Below, piece after piece: positions 7,051 through 13,816 of a DNA stretch of 13,816 nucleotides. The stretch is from the NCBI GenBank assembly GCA_930980675.1, contig CAKNIU010000025.1, forward strand, positions 1 through 13,816, written 5' to 3'. Made by a program: the position numbers and the translations under genes. This DNA is from an uncultured Clostridium sp. (GTDB taxonomy: Bacteria > Bacillota_A > Clostridia > TANB77 > CAG-508). Below the pieces are notes generated by a model. It was not told the origin of the DNA, did no database searches, and saw only the letters and a list, made by a program, of their open reading frames with translations. Each line of letters opens with the position of its first letter. Position 1 is the stretch's first letter.

Positions 7051-7359
7051 TTATTTATCACATACAGTAAGTTTAATAAGCAAATCCCTATCATCATCAG
7101 CAGCCGCTTTATTTCTTTTAATCGCTCCACACTTTTCACACCTATATTTTATCACATAACCCTTTTGGCTATCAAGTTCTACTTGAATTGGTTTTAAAAG
7201 TCCCCTGCACTCCGCTTCTCTATCTCCAGGCATATTGTCTACATGCTTAGAATACAAGCAGTGTGGACAATGGTCCCTCGATGTATAGCCAAGCTTTGAA
7301 ACTTTTTTGCCACAATTTTCGCAAACAAATTCTTCATCTCTTTTTGTAAATTGTTTCAT
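7051..7359 (-). CDS. RNHCP-domain zinc-ribbon protein, unknown function
   Basis: The 102 residues carry the RNHCP family signature as SRDHCPHCLYSKHVD (27-41), followed by PGDR (44-47) and the C-terminal N..A-DDD block (83-90). The family-naming Asn is Asp here. Cys13/Cys16, Cys31/Cys34 and Cys74/Cys77 form three CxxC pairs, with a single Cys51, suggesting one or two zinc ribbons. The family's function is not known to me; a nucleic-acid-binding role is only a guess from zinc ribbons. The start follows GAGGT at good spacing. It is the first gene of a tight pair with trpS, which hints at a translation-linked role. The gap before it is filled by the repeat at 7381-7470. Confidence 0.85.
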   Translation of the reverse strand: MKQFTKRDEEFVCENCGKKVSKLGYTSRDHCPHCLYSKHVDNMPGDREAECRGLLKPIQVELDSQKGYVIKYRCEKCGAIKRNKAAADDDRDLLIKLTVCDK

Positions 7360-7380
7360 TTATTTTACCTCATTTATATT

Positions 7381-7470
7381 TGTGTCAATAGGGACGCTCC
7401 TTTTTGACTACTTACGTGTCACTAAGGGGCCGTCCCTATTGACAGCATCCCTTTTGTCTCTATTGACACA
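7381..7470. repeat. Compound inverted repeat (GTCAATAGGGA type) with alternative pairings
   Basis: TGTCAATAGGGACG (7383-7396) is perfectly inverted as CGTCCCTATTGACA (7431-7444). A second right arm, TCTCTATTGACACA (7457-7470), pairs with TGTGTCAATAGGGA (7381-7394) at 13 of 14 positions. The left arm can therefore form two mutually exclusive hairpins. The element fills the gap between the kinase and RNHCP genes. It looks like a REP/MITE-type mobile palindrome; no transposase is nearby. Confidence 0.7.
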
Positions 7471-7474
7471 ACAA

Positions 7475-9118
7475 TTAATATTCAAAAATGCTTTCTCCAA
7501 TAAATTCTCTTAATATTGAATTATTAGGTATAGCTGTTTCGTCCATATCATCAAAATACTCTAATAATGTGCTTAATCTTTTTGCCTCTGAATATTCTGA
7601 CACTGACCTATCTATTTCATCCAATAATGGTTTTGCATATTTTTTAAGAACTGCAAGCTCGTAAACAAGTGAACTATTGAACATTGCGTCCGCTTCTTCT
7701 TGATATGGGAATATATTTTTGTTTTCGCCATTATTTACTGAATCCCATCTCTTTAAAGTGTCTAATGCCGTATAACTTCTAAAGTTGTAATCTCTAACTA
7801 TTCTTCTTATAAGTCTTGTATCTGTAGTAGATATACGATTAAAATAATCTATATTTAGAACAGTTAAATCGCTTAGATATATTTTAAATTTGTTTTCTTT
7901 AGGAATTGTGCTTGTCAATCTATCATTTAATGAATGTATTCCCTCAATTACTAAAATGTCGTTTTCTCCCAATTTCATTTTGTTGCCATTGTATATTTTA
8001 GTTCCGTCTTTAAAATCAAATGTTGGTACTTCTATTTCTTCGCCATTTATTAATTTTGTTAAATGTTCATTAAATAATTTTAAATCTAAAGCCTCTATTG
8101 TTTCAAAATCATACTCTCCATTTTCATCTTTTGGAGTTTCTGCTCTTTCTACAAAGTAATTATCTGTTCCTATTGTTACTGGATTTAATCCATGAAGCTT
8201 TAACTGTATTCCTAATCTTTTTGCAAATGTAGTTTTTCCAGATGATGAAGGTCCTGCAATTAGAACCATCTTTACGTTTCTTTTATCAGCTATTTTATCT
8301 GCTATTTGAGCAATCTTCTTTTCGTGTAATGCTTCTGCTGTAAGTACAGTTTCAGATACTTTTCCTTGTTCTATATTGTCATTTAAATTCTTTATTGTAC
8401 TAATATGCATTAGTCTATTAATATCGTCGTACTCCTCTAAAGTAGCTTGCAATTTTTTTGTTTCAACAAACTCGACTAACTCATTTGCATTTTTTCTATT
8501 TGGATATCTTACTATAAAACCATCTTTATATTTTTTTATGTCAAATAATTTCATAAATCCTGTAGAAATTGGCATTACACCATAAAAATAATTGTAATAA
8601 TCTTCGCAGAAATATAAAGAAACTGTATTTTTTTCTTTATTTTCTACTTGAAGTTTGCCTCTTAAAGTATTTTCTTTAGCATAAAATTCTTCTGCCTCTT
8701 TTTTATCCATTATTACTTTTTTAATAGGTAAATTCTTTTCTATTATAGATGTCATTTCATCTTTTACTTTTTTAATCATTACATCTGTAATTGGCTCATT
8801 TATAACTTCACAAAACATTGCATTTGAAAGTTGATAATTTACACTTAACATTGCTTCTGGATATAGCTTCTCAAAAGCTTTAGCCATAACAAATAATACG
8901 CCTCTTACATATATTCTCATTCCATCTTTGTCAGTAATATCTATTAGGTCTACTTTATCTCCCTCTTGTATTACATATTCTAAAGATTTTATTTCATTAT
9001 TACATCTACAAGCAATAATATTATTTTTTGAAAATTTTATATTGTCCTTGAAAAGGTCAATAACTTTGGCCTCTTTCATTGGTACTCCTACTTCGTTGTC
9101 ATGATAAAATATTTTCAT
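7475..9118 (-). CDS. TGS and ThrRS-like domain fused to a uridine-kinase-like nucleoside kinase
   Basis: The 547-residue protein has a TGS-like N terminus (about 1-65), a segment resembling the second additional domain of threonyl-tRNA synthetase (about 70-230; RGVLFVMAKAFEKLYPEA, NYQLSNAMFCEV), and a P-loop kinase of the phosphoribulokinase/uridine kinase family. The kinase motifs are GPSSSGKTT (289-297), TDNYF (318-322), the acidic stretch DENGEYDFETIEALD (331-345) and IEGIH (391-395). This three-part architecture is a recognised Firmicutes nucleoside kinase family, probably phosphorylating a nucleoside such as uridine; the substrate cannot be read from sequence. The synthetase-like part lacks the HxxxH zinc-type residues of true ThrRS editing domains, so editing activity is unlikely. 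AAGGAAGG precedes the ATG. Repeat elements lie on both sides of the gene. Confidence 0.88.
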   Translation of the reverse strand: MKIFYHDNEVGVPMKEAKVIDLFKDNIKFSKNNIIACRCNNEIKSLEYVIQEGDKVDLIDITDKDGMRIYVRGVLFVMAKAFEKLYPEAMLSVNYQLSNAMFCEVINEPITDVMIKKVKDEMTSIIEKNLPIKKVIMDKKEAEEFYAKENTLRGKLQVENKEKNTVSLYFCEDYYNYFYGVMPISTGFMKLFDIKKYKDGFIVRYPNRKNANELVEFVETKKLQATLEEYDDINRLMHISTIKNLNDNIEQGKVSETVLTAEALHEKKIAQIADKIADKRNVKMVLIAGPSSSGKTTFAKRLGIQLKLHGLNPVTIGTDNYFVERAETPKDENGEYDFETIEALDLKLFNEHLTKLINGEEIEVPTFDFKDGTKIYNGNKMKLGENDILVIEGIHSLNDRLTSTIPKENKFKIYLSDLTVLNIDYFNRISTTDTRLIRRIVRDYNFRSYTALDTLKRWDSVNNGENKNIFPYQEEADAMFNSSLVYELAVLKKYAKPLLDEIDRSVSEYSEAKRLSTLLEYFDDMDETAIPNNSILREFIGESIFEY

Positions 9119-9175
9119 ATGTTTCCTTCCTTTCGTTTTTTAATTATTATATGTGCTTTTTTTAAATTTAATTCA

Positions 9176-9394
9176 TTATTACAATTCACAATGTAAGTAT
9201 CTACTTAAGTTTCAATATACATTCTTCCGCTTTTACTTCGCGATTTCGCTTTGCTCAGCGCTCGCACGCTCCGTCTGCGTTTCTAAGATAAAGACGTGAC
9301 TTGACCGAGCTCTTTGTACACTTCGCTGCGCTAAAAGCTCCAGAACATATATTGAAACTTTTATAAAAACAAAAGTAGATGTGAATTGTAATAA
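9176..9394. repeat. Long inverted-repeat element with a GC-rich core (MITE-like)
   Basis: Three nested inverted blocks define the ends: TTATTACAATTCAC (9176-9189) with 9381-9394, ATCTACTT (9199-9206) with 9373-9380, and AAGTTTCAATATA (9207-9219) with TATATTGAAACTT (9350-9362). The interior is strikingly different from the flanks: 52 of 100 bases in 9241-9340 are G or C. No open frame or recognised RNA lies inside. It fills nearly the whole 277-bp gap between the kinase gene and mutS and ends one base before the mutS stop codon. The inner ends match the short element at 5926-5970. Confidence 0.7.
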
Positions 9395-9395
9395 T

Positions 9396-12155
9396 TTATT
9401 GCATTTTTTCTTTCATTTTTGAAAGAATATTCAATGCATCAATTGGAGTTACTTCTTCTAGTTTAACTTGGTCAAGCTCATGAGCTATTTCAGCTAGTTT
9501 GTAATTAAACATATCCATTTGACCTTCGCTCTTTGCCTTTTCTTCCTTAGTTTTAGGTGCGTCTTTTATAATGCTTTTTCTTTCTAATGTTTTTAATATT
9601 TCATTAGCTCTTTTTGTAACTGATTTTGGCACACCTGCCAATTTTGCAACGTGTACACCATAACTTTCATCAGTTCCACCCGGCAATATTTTTCTTAAAA
9701 AGATTACATCTTCGCCTTTTTCTTTTACTGCTACATGGAAGTTTTTTACACCTTCTAGTTTATTTTCTAATCCTACTAATTCGTGATAATGAGTTGCAAA
9801 TAGTGTTTTTGCACCGCAAACTTCTTTATTTGCAATATATTCAGCAACAGCCCAAGCAATAGATAACCCATCATAAGTTGACGTACCTCTACCTATTTCA
9901 TCAAGTATGACTAGGCTTTTATTAGTTGCATTTTTAAGTATGCTTGCTACTTCCATCATTTCAACCATAAAAGTACTTTCGCCCATACTTAAATCATCTG
10001 AAGCTCCAACTCTTGTAAAGATTTTGTCTACAATTCCTATGTGAGCCTCTCTTGCTGGTACAAAACTTCCTATTTGAGCCATTAAAGTAATTAGAGCTAC
10101 TTGTCTCATATATGTAGATTTACCAGCCATATTTGGTCCAGTAATTATGTCCAGTCTATTTTCACCTGAATCTAAATATGCGTCATTTTGTACAAATGCT
10201 CCTGCTGGAAGCATTTTTTCTATAACTGGGTGTCTACCATCTTTTATGTCTATGACATCACTATTGTCTACCTCAGGCATACAATAATTCATTTCTTCTG
10301 CAACTTTTGCAAGTGAGCATAACACATCTGTTTTTGCAACAATACTAGCAGATGTTTGCAATCTTTTTGCACTTTGCTCTATTGTATTTCTTACTTTAAC
10401 AAACGCGTCATATTCTAATGTTACAACTCTTTCTTGTGAGCCTATTATTTGGTTTTCCAAGTTTTTAAGTTCTTCTGTTATGTATCTTTCACCTGTTGTT
10501 AAAGTTTGTTTCCTTATATATCTTTCTGGTGCCATTTTAACAAATGATTTACTAACTTCTATATAGTAGCCAAATATTTTGTTATATCCTATTTTTAGAT
10601 TTTTAATTCCTGTTTCTTGTTTTTCTCTTGCCTCTAGTTCAGCAAGCCACTTCCTACCATTTGTAGTAGCATCTAAAAGTTCATCTATTGTTTCATCATA
10701 ACCTTTTTTAATTAGACCACCTTCTTTAACGCTCATTGGTGGATCATCTAAAATCGCTGTATCTACCAAAGTATAAATATCTTCTAGTACATCTAAGCCT
10801 TGATACATTTCTTGGAGCATAGGTGCTTGTGTACTTGCTAGCAAATTCTTTATTTTTGGCAATTGATGAACTGAATTTTTTAAAGTTACTAAATCTCTAG
10901 CATTTGCAGTTCCATAAGAAATTTTGCCAGCTAGTCTTTCTATATCATAAACATTTTTTAAAGCTGTACACAAATCATCTCTAAGCATTGGGCTATCTTT
11001 AAGCTCTTTTACTGCTTCTAATCTTTTATTTATATCTTTTACATCTATAAGAGGGTCGCTTATCCATCTTCTAAGAAGTCTTCCTCCCATTGATGTATCT
11101 GTTTTATCTAGTACCCAAAGCAAAGTTCCTTTTTTAGATTTATCCCTCATTTTTTCTGTAAGTTCTAGGTTTCTTCTAGCATTTAAGTCAAGAGACATAT
11201 ACTTTGTTGTATTGTAAATTGTTATTTGATTTAAAGTTTCTAATTTTGATTTTTGAGTGTCTTCTATATAATACATAAGTCCATTTATAGCTGAAACAGC
11301 GAATAACTTAGTTTTAATAGTTGATATGCTATCTCCTTTGTCATCTCTTAAATCAAAATCTTTATCTATTTTTTGATAATCCCCATCAAACTCATCTACT
11401 AGTGAAACAAAGCAGTTAAATCTTTGCTTTATGTATGAAAGTTCTTCTGCACTTTCGCTCATCATTTTATTTATTACTAATTCTGATGGATTATATCTTG
11501 AAATTTCATCTATCAATTTTGCAAAATTGTTCTCGTCTCTTATTTCTGTTGCATAAAAATCACCAGTTGAAATATCACAAACTGCTAGTCCAAAGTATAT
11601 TCCCTCTTTATATATTGACATTATGTAATTGTTCTTTTTATCTTCTAGCAATGTACTTTCAACAACTGTACCAGGTGTTACAACTTTAATAACATCTCTT
11701 TTTACAATACCTTTTGCAAATTTAGGATCTTCAAGTTGTTCACAAATAGCTACTTTGTAGCCTCTTTCTATAAGCTTTGCAATATATCCTTCTGCTGCGT
11801 GATATGGTATACCACACATTGGTGCTCTTTCTTCTAAACCGCAGTCTTTTCCTGTAAGTGTAAGTTCAAGCTCTCTTGATACATTTATTGCATCATCAAA
11901 AAACATTTCATAAAAATCGCCTAATCTATAAAAAAGTACACAGTCTTTGTATTTTTCTTTAGTTCGTAAATAGTGTTGCATCATTGGTGAAACTTTTTTT
12001 AAATCAATTCCATTTATTTGACCTTCAGTTTCTTCTACTATATCAGTTGGGTCATTTTCTTTTTTTGCTTCATTTTTTTTTGTAGAGCCTATTAAATTGT
12101 CTACTCCTTCAATAATTTCTTGGTTTCTTTCTTCTTTTTCAATTATTTCTGACAC
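9396..12155 (-). CDS. mutS: MutS, DNA mismatch recognition ATPase
   Basis: It binds base mismatches and small loops and starts mismatch repair. The 919 residues contain the mismatch-binding motif GDFYEMF (79-85; Phe81 and Glu83 insert at the mismatch), the connector and lever/clamp regions, and the ABC ATPase domain: Walker A GPNMAGKST (673-681), STFMVEM (727-733), Walker B LVILDEIGRG (748-757) and ATHYHEL (787-793). QMDMF (879-883) resembles a beta-clamp binding motif. Start is GTG at 12155, set by GGAGG eight bases upstream. The first 50 residues are a charged, Glu/Lys-rich extension before the normal family start (SPMMQHYL, from residue 56), so the protein is longer than the usual 850-870. 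It follows miaB by 79 bases. mutL, the common downstream partner, is absent here. Confidence 0.96.
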   Translation of the reverse strand: MSEIIEKEERNQEIIEGVDNLIGSTKKNEAKKENDPTDIVEETEGQINGIDLKKVSPMMQHYLRTKEKYKDCVLFYRLGDFYEMFFDDAINVSRELELTLTGKDCGLEERAPMCGIPYHAAEGYIAKLIERGYKVAICEQLEDPKFAKGIVKRDVIKVVTPGTVVESTLLEDKKNNYIMSIYKEGIYFGLAVCDISTGDFYATEIRDENNFAKLIDEISRYNPSELVINKMMSESAEELSYIKQRFNCFVSLVDEFDGDYQKIDKDFDLRDDKGDSISTIKTKLFAVSAINGLMYYIEDTQKSKLETLNQITIYNTTKYMSLDLNARRNLELTEKMRDKSKKGTLLWVLDKTDTSMGGRLLRRWISDPLIDVKDINKRLEAVKELKDSPMLRDDLCTALKNVYDIERLAGKISYGTANARDLVTLKNSVHQLPKIKNLLASTQAPMLQEMYQGLDVLEDIYTLVDTAILDDPPMSVKEGGLIKKGYDETIDELLDATTNGRKWLAELEAREKQETGIKNLKIGYNKIFGYYIEVSKSFVKMAPERYIRKQTLTTGERYITEELKNLENQIIGSQERVVTLEYDAFVKVRNTIEQSAKRLQTSASIVAKTDVLCSLAKVAEEMNYCMPEVDNSDVIDIKDGRHPVIEKMLPAGAFVQNDAYLDSGENRLDIITGPNMAGKSTYMRQVALITLMAQIGSFVPAREAHIGIVDKIFTRVGASDDLSMGESTFMVEMMEVASILKNATNKSLVILDEIGRGTSTYDGLSIAWAVAEYIANKEVCGAKTLFATHYHELVGLENKLEGVKNFHVAVKEKGEDVIFLRKILPGGTDESYGVHVAKLAGVPKSVTKRANEILKTLERKSIIKDAPKTKEEKAKSEGQMDMFNYKLAEIAHELDQVKLEEVTPIDALNILSKMKEKMQ

Positions 12156-12181
12156 GACTTTTTCCTCCGAATCTTGTTTTT

Positions 12182-12210
12182 ATTATAATAATGCATTATG
12201 TAAATATACA
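12182..12210 (-). promoter_or_regulatory. Possible mutS promoter and adjacent palindrome
   Basis: On the minus strand a perfect TATAAT (12182-12187) lies 17 bases after a weak -35, TGTATA. A 12-bp perfect palindrome ATAATGCATTAT (12188-12199) sits directly upstream of the -10 and could be an operator. The -35 is poor, so mutS may instead be read through from miaB. Confidence 0.35.
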
Positions 12211-12234
12211 CATTTGCACCTGTGTGAATTTTTA

Positions 12235-13662
12235 TCAGTTTTCATATTCACCCTTCAAATACCACATATGTTCTGAAGCTATTTTAAGTGGTATTACTTT
12301 TCCTACTAGGTCGTCATTTCCTTCAAAATTTACTACCTTATTTGTTTCAGTTCTTCCTGTGTATATTTTGTCATTCGTTTTGCTTTTTCCTTCAACTAAA
12401 ACCTTTTGAACTGTTCCTACATATTTTTTATTGCCTTCTTCTATTATTTTTTCTGCTAAAGATTTTAGCCTATTGAATCTTTCGTGTTTTACTTTTTCAT
12501 CAATTTGATTTTCCATTTTATCAGCAACCGTGCCAACTCTTCTTGAGTATATAAACATAAATATCTGCTCATATCCTACTTTTTTTACTACATCTAAAGT
12601 ATCTTCCAAATCTTCCTCTGTTTCTCCAGGAAATCCTACTATAATATCTGTAGAAAATTGTACATCTGGTATTTTTGCTCTGATTTTTTCTACTAGATTT
12701 AAGTATTGCTCTTTTGTGTATTTGCGGTTCATGGCTTTTAACACATTTGTACTTCCTGATTGTAGTGGTAAATGAATTAAATTACAAACCTTGTCACAAT
12801 CGCTTATACTATATATTACATCATCTGTAAAATCTTTGGGATGTGGTGATATAAATCTAATTCTTTCTATACCATCTATTGTGTTAATTAGTCTTAATAA
12901 TTTAGCAAACGAATTTACTTCTACTTCTTCACCATTTTCTTTTTTAACGGTAAGGTTTAAATTTTTGTTTTGTTTTCTTTCACTAACTAAGTAAGAATTA
13001 ACATTCTGGCCTAGTAAAGTTATTTCTTTGTAGCCATTCTTAGCTAAATCTAAAACTTCATTGTATATATCTTGAGGATTTCTACTACGTTCTCTACCTC
13101 TTACATATGGAACAATACAATATGTACAAAAATTATTGCATCCATTCATTATTGCAACTGATGCTTTTATACTGTCATCTCTTACAATTGGCATGCCTTC
13201 AATAATATTGCCATCTATGTCCAATATGTCCTCAATCTTTTTATTTTCTACTATGCTATTATATAAATCTTTTGGAAAGTCTTGCATAGTGTGTGGACCA
13301 AATATAATGTCTACAAAGGGATAACTTTGCTTAAGTCTATTTACTATATGTTTTTCCTGCATCATACAGCCACCAATTGCTATAATAGTTCCATTGTTTT
13401 CTTTGTACTTTTTAACTTCACCAAGCTTTCCAAATAATCTGTCTTCTGCATTTTCTCTGACACAACAAGTATTAAAAACTATAACATTTGCTTTTGTTAA
13501 GTCATCTGTTTTTGTATAACCTGAAGCCTCAAGCATACCAGATATTTTTTCAGAATCATTTTCATTTAGCTGGCAACCCATAGTAAGTACTGCATATCTG
13601 CCATTTTTATTAATTTGTTTTATTTTATTTATATATGTATTCTGCATTTCTATAATTTTCAT
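12235..13662 (-). CDS. miaB: MiaB, tRNA-2-methylthio-N6-isopentenyladenosine-37 methylthiotransferase
   Basis: A radical SAM enzyme that adds a methylthio group to i6A37 of tRNAs reading UNN codons. With the start at 13662 it has 475 residues. The N-terminal domain holds Cys30, Cys66 and Cys99 for one [4Fe-4S] cluster, in the spacing 36 and 33 typical of MiaB. The radical SAM motif is Cys175-x3-Cys179-x2-Cys182 (NGCNNFCTYC), followed by the MiaB-type PYVRGRERSR. A TRAM domain closes the protein (about 405-470), ending MWYLKGEYEN. The ATG at 13662 is chosen because GGAAGGAA precedes it. A longer in-frame version from 13797 would run through a terminator and the promoter and has no ribosome binding site. 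mutS follows 79 bases later, the common miaB-mutS order of Firmicutes. Confidence 0.95.
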   Translation of the reverse strand: MKIIEMQNTYINKIKQINKNGRYAVLTMGCQLNENDSEKISGMLEASGYTKTDDLTKANVIVFNTCCVRENAEDRLFGKLGEVKKYKENNGTIIAIGGCMMQEKHIVNRLKQSYPFVDIIFGPHTMQDFPKDLYNSIVENKKIEDILDIDGNIIEGMPIVRDDSIKASVAIMNGCNNFCTYCIVPYVRGRERSRNPQDIYNEVLDLAKNGYKEITLLGQNVNSYLVSERKQNKNLNLTVKKENGEEVEVNSFAKLLRLINTIDGIERIRFISPHPKDFTDDVIYSISDCDKVCNLIHLPLQSGSTNVLKAMNRKYTKEQYLNLVEKIRAKIPDVQFSTDIIVGFPGETEEDLEDTLDVVKKVGYEQIFMFIYSRRVGTVADKMENQIDEKVKHERFNRLKSLAEKIIEEGNKKYVGTVQKVLVEGKSKTNDKIYTGRTETNKVVNFEGNDDLVGKVIPLKIASEHMWYLKGEYEN

Positions 13663-13705
13663 TTTGTCTGTTCCTTCCAAATTTAGCGCATTAAAACGTG
13701 AATAC

Positions 13706-13734
13706 ATTTTACCACAAAAACAAAAACTCTGCAA
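13706..13734 (-). promoter_or_regulatory. Probable miaB promoter
   Basis: On the minus strand TTGCAG (13729-13734) and TAAAAT (13706-13711) are 17 bases apart, with an extended -10 TGG directly before TAAAAT. The -35 box sits in the 3' arm of the preceding terminator hairpin, so transcription of miaB would start about 40 bases before its ATG. Confidence 0.5.
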
Positions 13735-13755
13735 CATTTTAGTTACAGAGTTTTT
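13722..13755 (-). terminator. Terminator of the gene upstream of miaB
   Basis: AAAAACTCTGCAAC (13722-13735) pairs with GTTACAGAGTTTTT (13742-13755) over 14 positions around a 6-base loop. The only non-Watson-Crick position is a G-U on minus-strand RNA but a C-A mismatch on the plus strand, so it functions on the minus strand. A U-rich tail (UUUUUGUUUUUG) follows. It should end a minus-strand transcript entering from beyond the right edge. Confidence 0.75.
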
Positions 13756-13777
13756 ACTTTTGTTTAATTTTAAAAGT

Positions 13778-13808
13778 AAATTCCAGATAGATATCAAAAC
13801 TGGAATTT
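13778..13808. repeat. Small hairpin at the right edge
   Basis: AAATTCCAG (13778-13786) and CTGGAATTT (13800-13808) form a perfect 9-bp stem with a 13-base loop. It stands 22 bases before the terminator on the minus strand. It may be part of the 3' end of the preceding transcript; no coding sequence is visible here. Confidence 0.45.
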
Positions 13809-13816
13809 AGTCTTGG

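Noticed and set aside
7360..7474. T-box riboswitch for trpS
   Set aside because: The leader contains only the palindromic repeat; no T-box sequence or specifier stem arrangement is visible, and trpS itself follows the RNHCP gene by 11 bases.
9241..9340. tRNA or known small RNA in the GC-rich core
   Set aside because: I could not find a cloverleaf, a conserved TTCGA loop in context, or a recognisable RNA family motif; the stretch is reported only as the core of a repeat element.
13663..13797. 45-codon N-terminal extension of MiaB
   Set aside because: It lacks a ribosome binding site and would run through a terminator hairpin and the probable miaB promoter. The start at 13662 has GGAAGGAA before it and gives the normal family length.

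Overview
The window is about 13.8 kb of AT-rich DNA from a Gram-positive Clostridia-type bacterium, probably an uncultured gut lineage. This rests on strong Shine-Dalgarno sites, Firmicutes-type LexA, Obg and MiaB proteins, an LPQTG sortase anchor, and a clostridial prepilin-like N terminus (KG|ITLIAL). It is an inference from protein character; no database comparison was possible. Almost every gene lies on the minus strand. Only tdk is on the plus strand.

Right half (13662 down to 3693, minus strand): a housekeeping block in transcription order: miaB (tRNA methylthiotransferase), mutS (mismatch recognition), a TGS/ThrRS-like/uridine-kinase-like fusion, an RNHCP zinc-ribbon protein, trpS, obg and lexA. 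It covers tRNA modification and charging, ribosome assembly and DNA repair control. The junctions are interrupted by inverted-repeat elements: a 219-bp element with a GC-rich core between mutS and the kinase (9176-9394), a short apparent internal-deletion relative between trpS and obg (5926-5970), a GTCAATAGGGA-type repeat between the kinase and the RNHCP gene (7381-7470) with a degenerate relative in the lexA leader, and a long hairpin over the obg stop codon (4563-4629). lexA has its own promoter with a palindrome on the -35 box.

Middle (3693 to 2488): a two-membrane-segment protein of unknown function on the minus strand converges on tdk (plus strand). They share a bidirectional terminator at 3071-3107.

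Left end (2487 to 1): an accessory, surface-oriented region. A promoter at 2205-2235 drives a leader with an 18-codon small ORF containing (AT)10 and then a 23-bp GU-rich terminator-like hairpin. Next comes a prepilin-like protein with a formylglycine-enzyme-like domain that lacks the catalytic cysteines. After it lies a small BIG2 Ig-fold plus LPQTG reading frame, flanked by 13-bp direct repeats, with no signal peptide and a start that is out of frame by one base at an A7 run. A terminator follows, then the Shine-Dalgarno site of a gene beyond the left edge. This left end is the most unusual part of the window.
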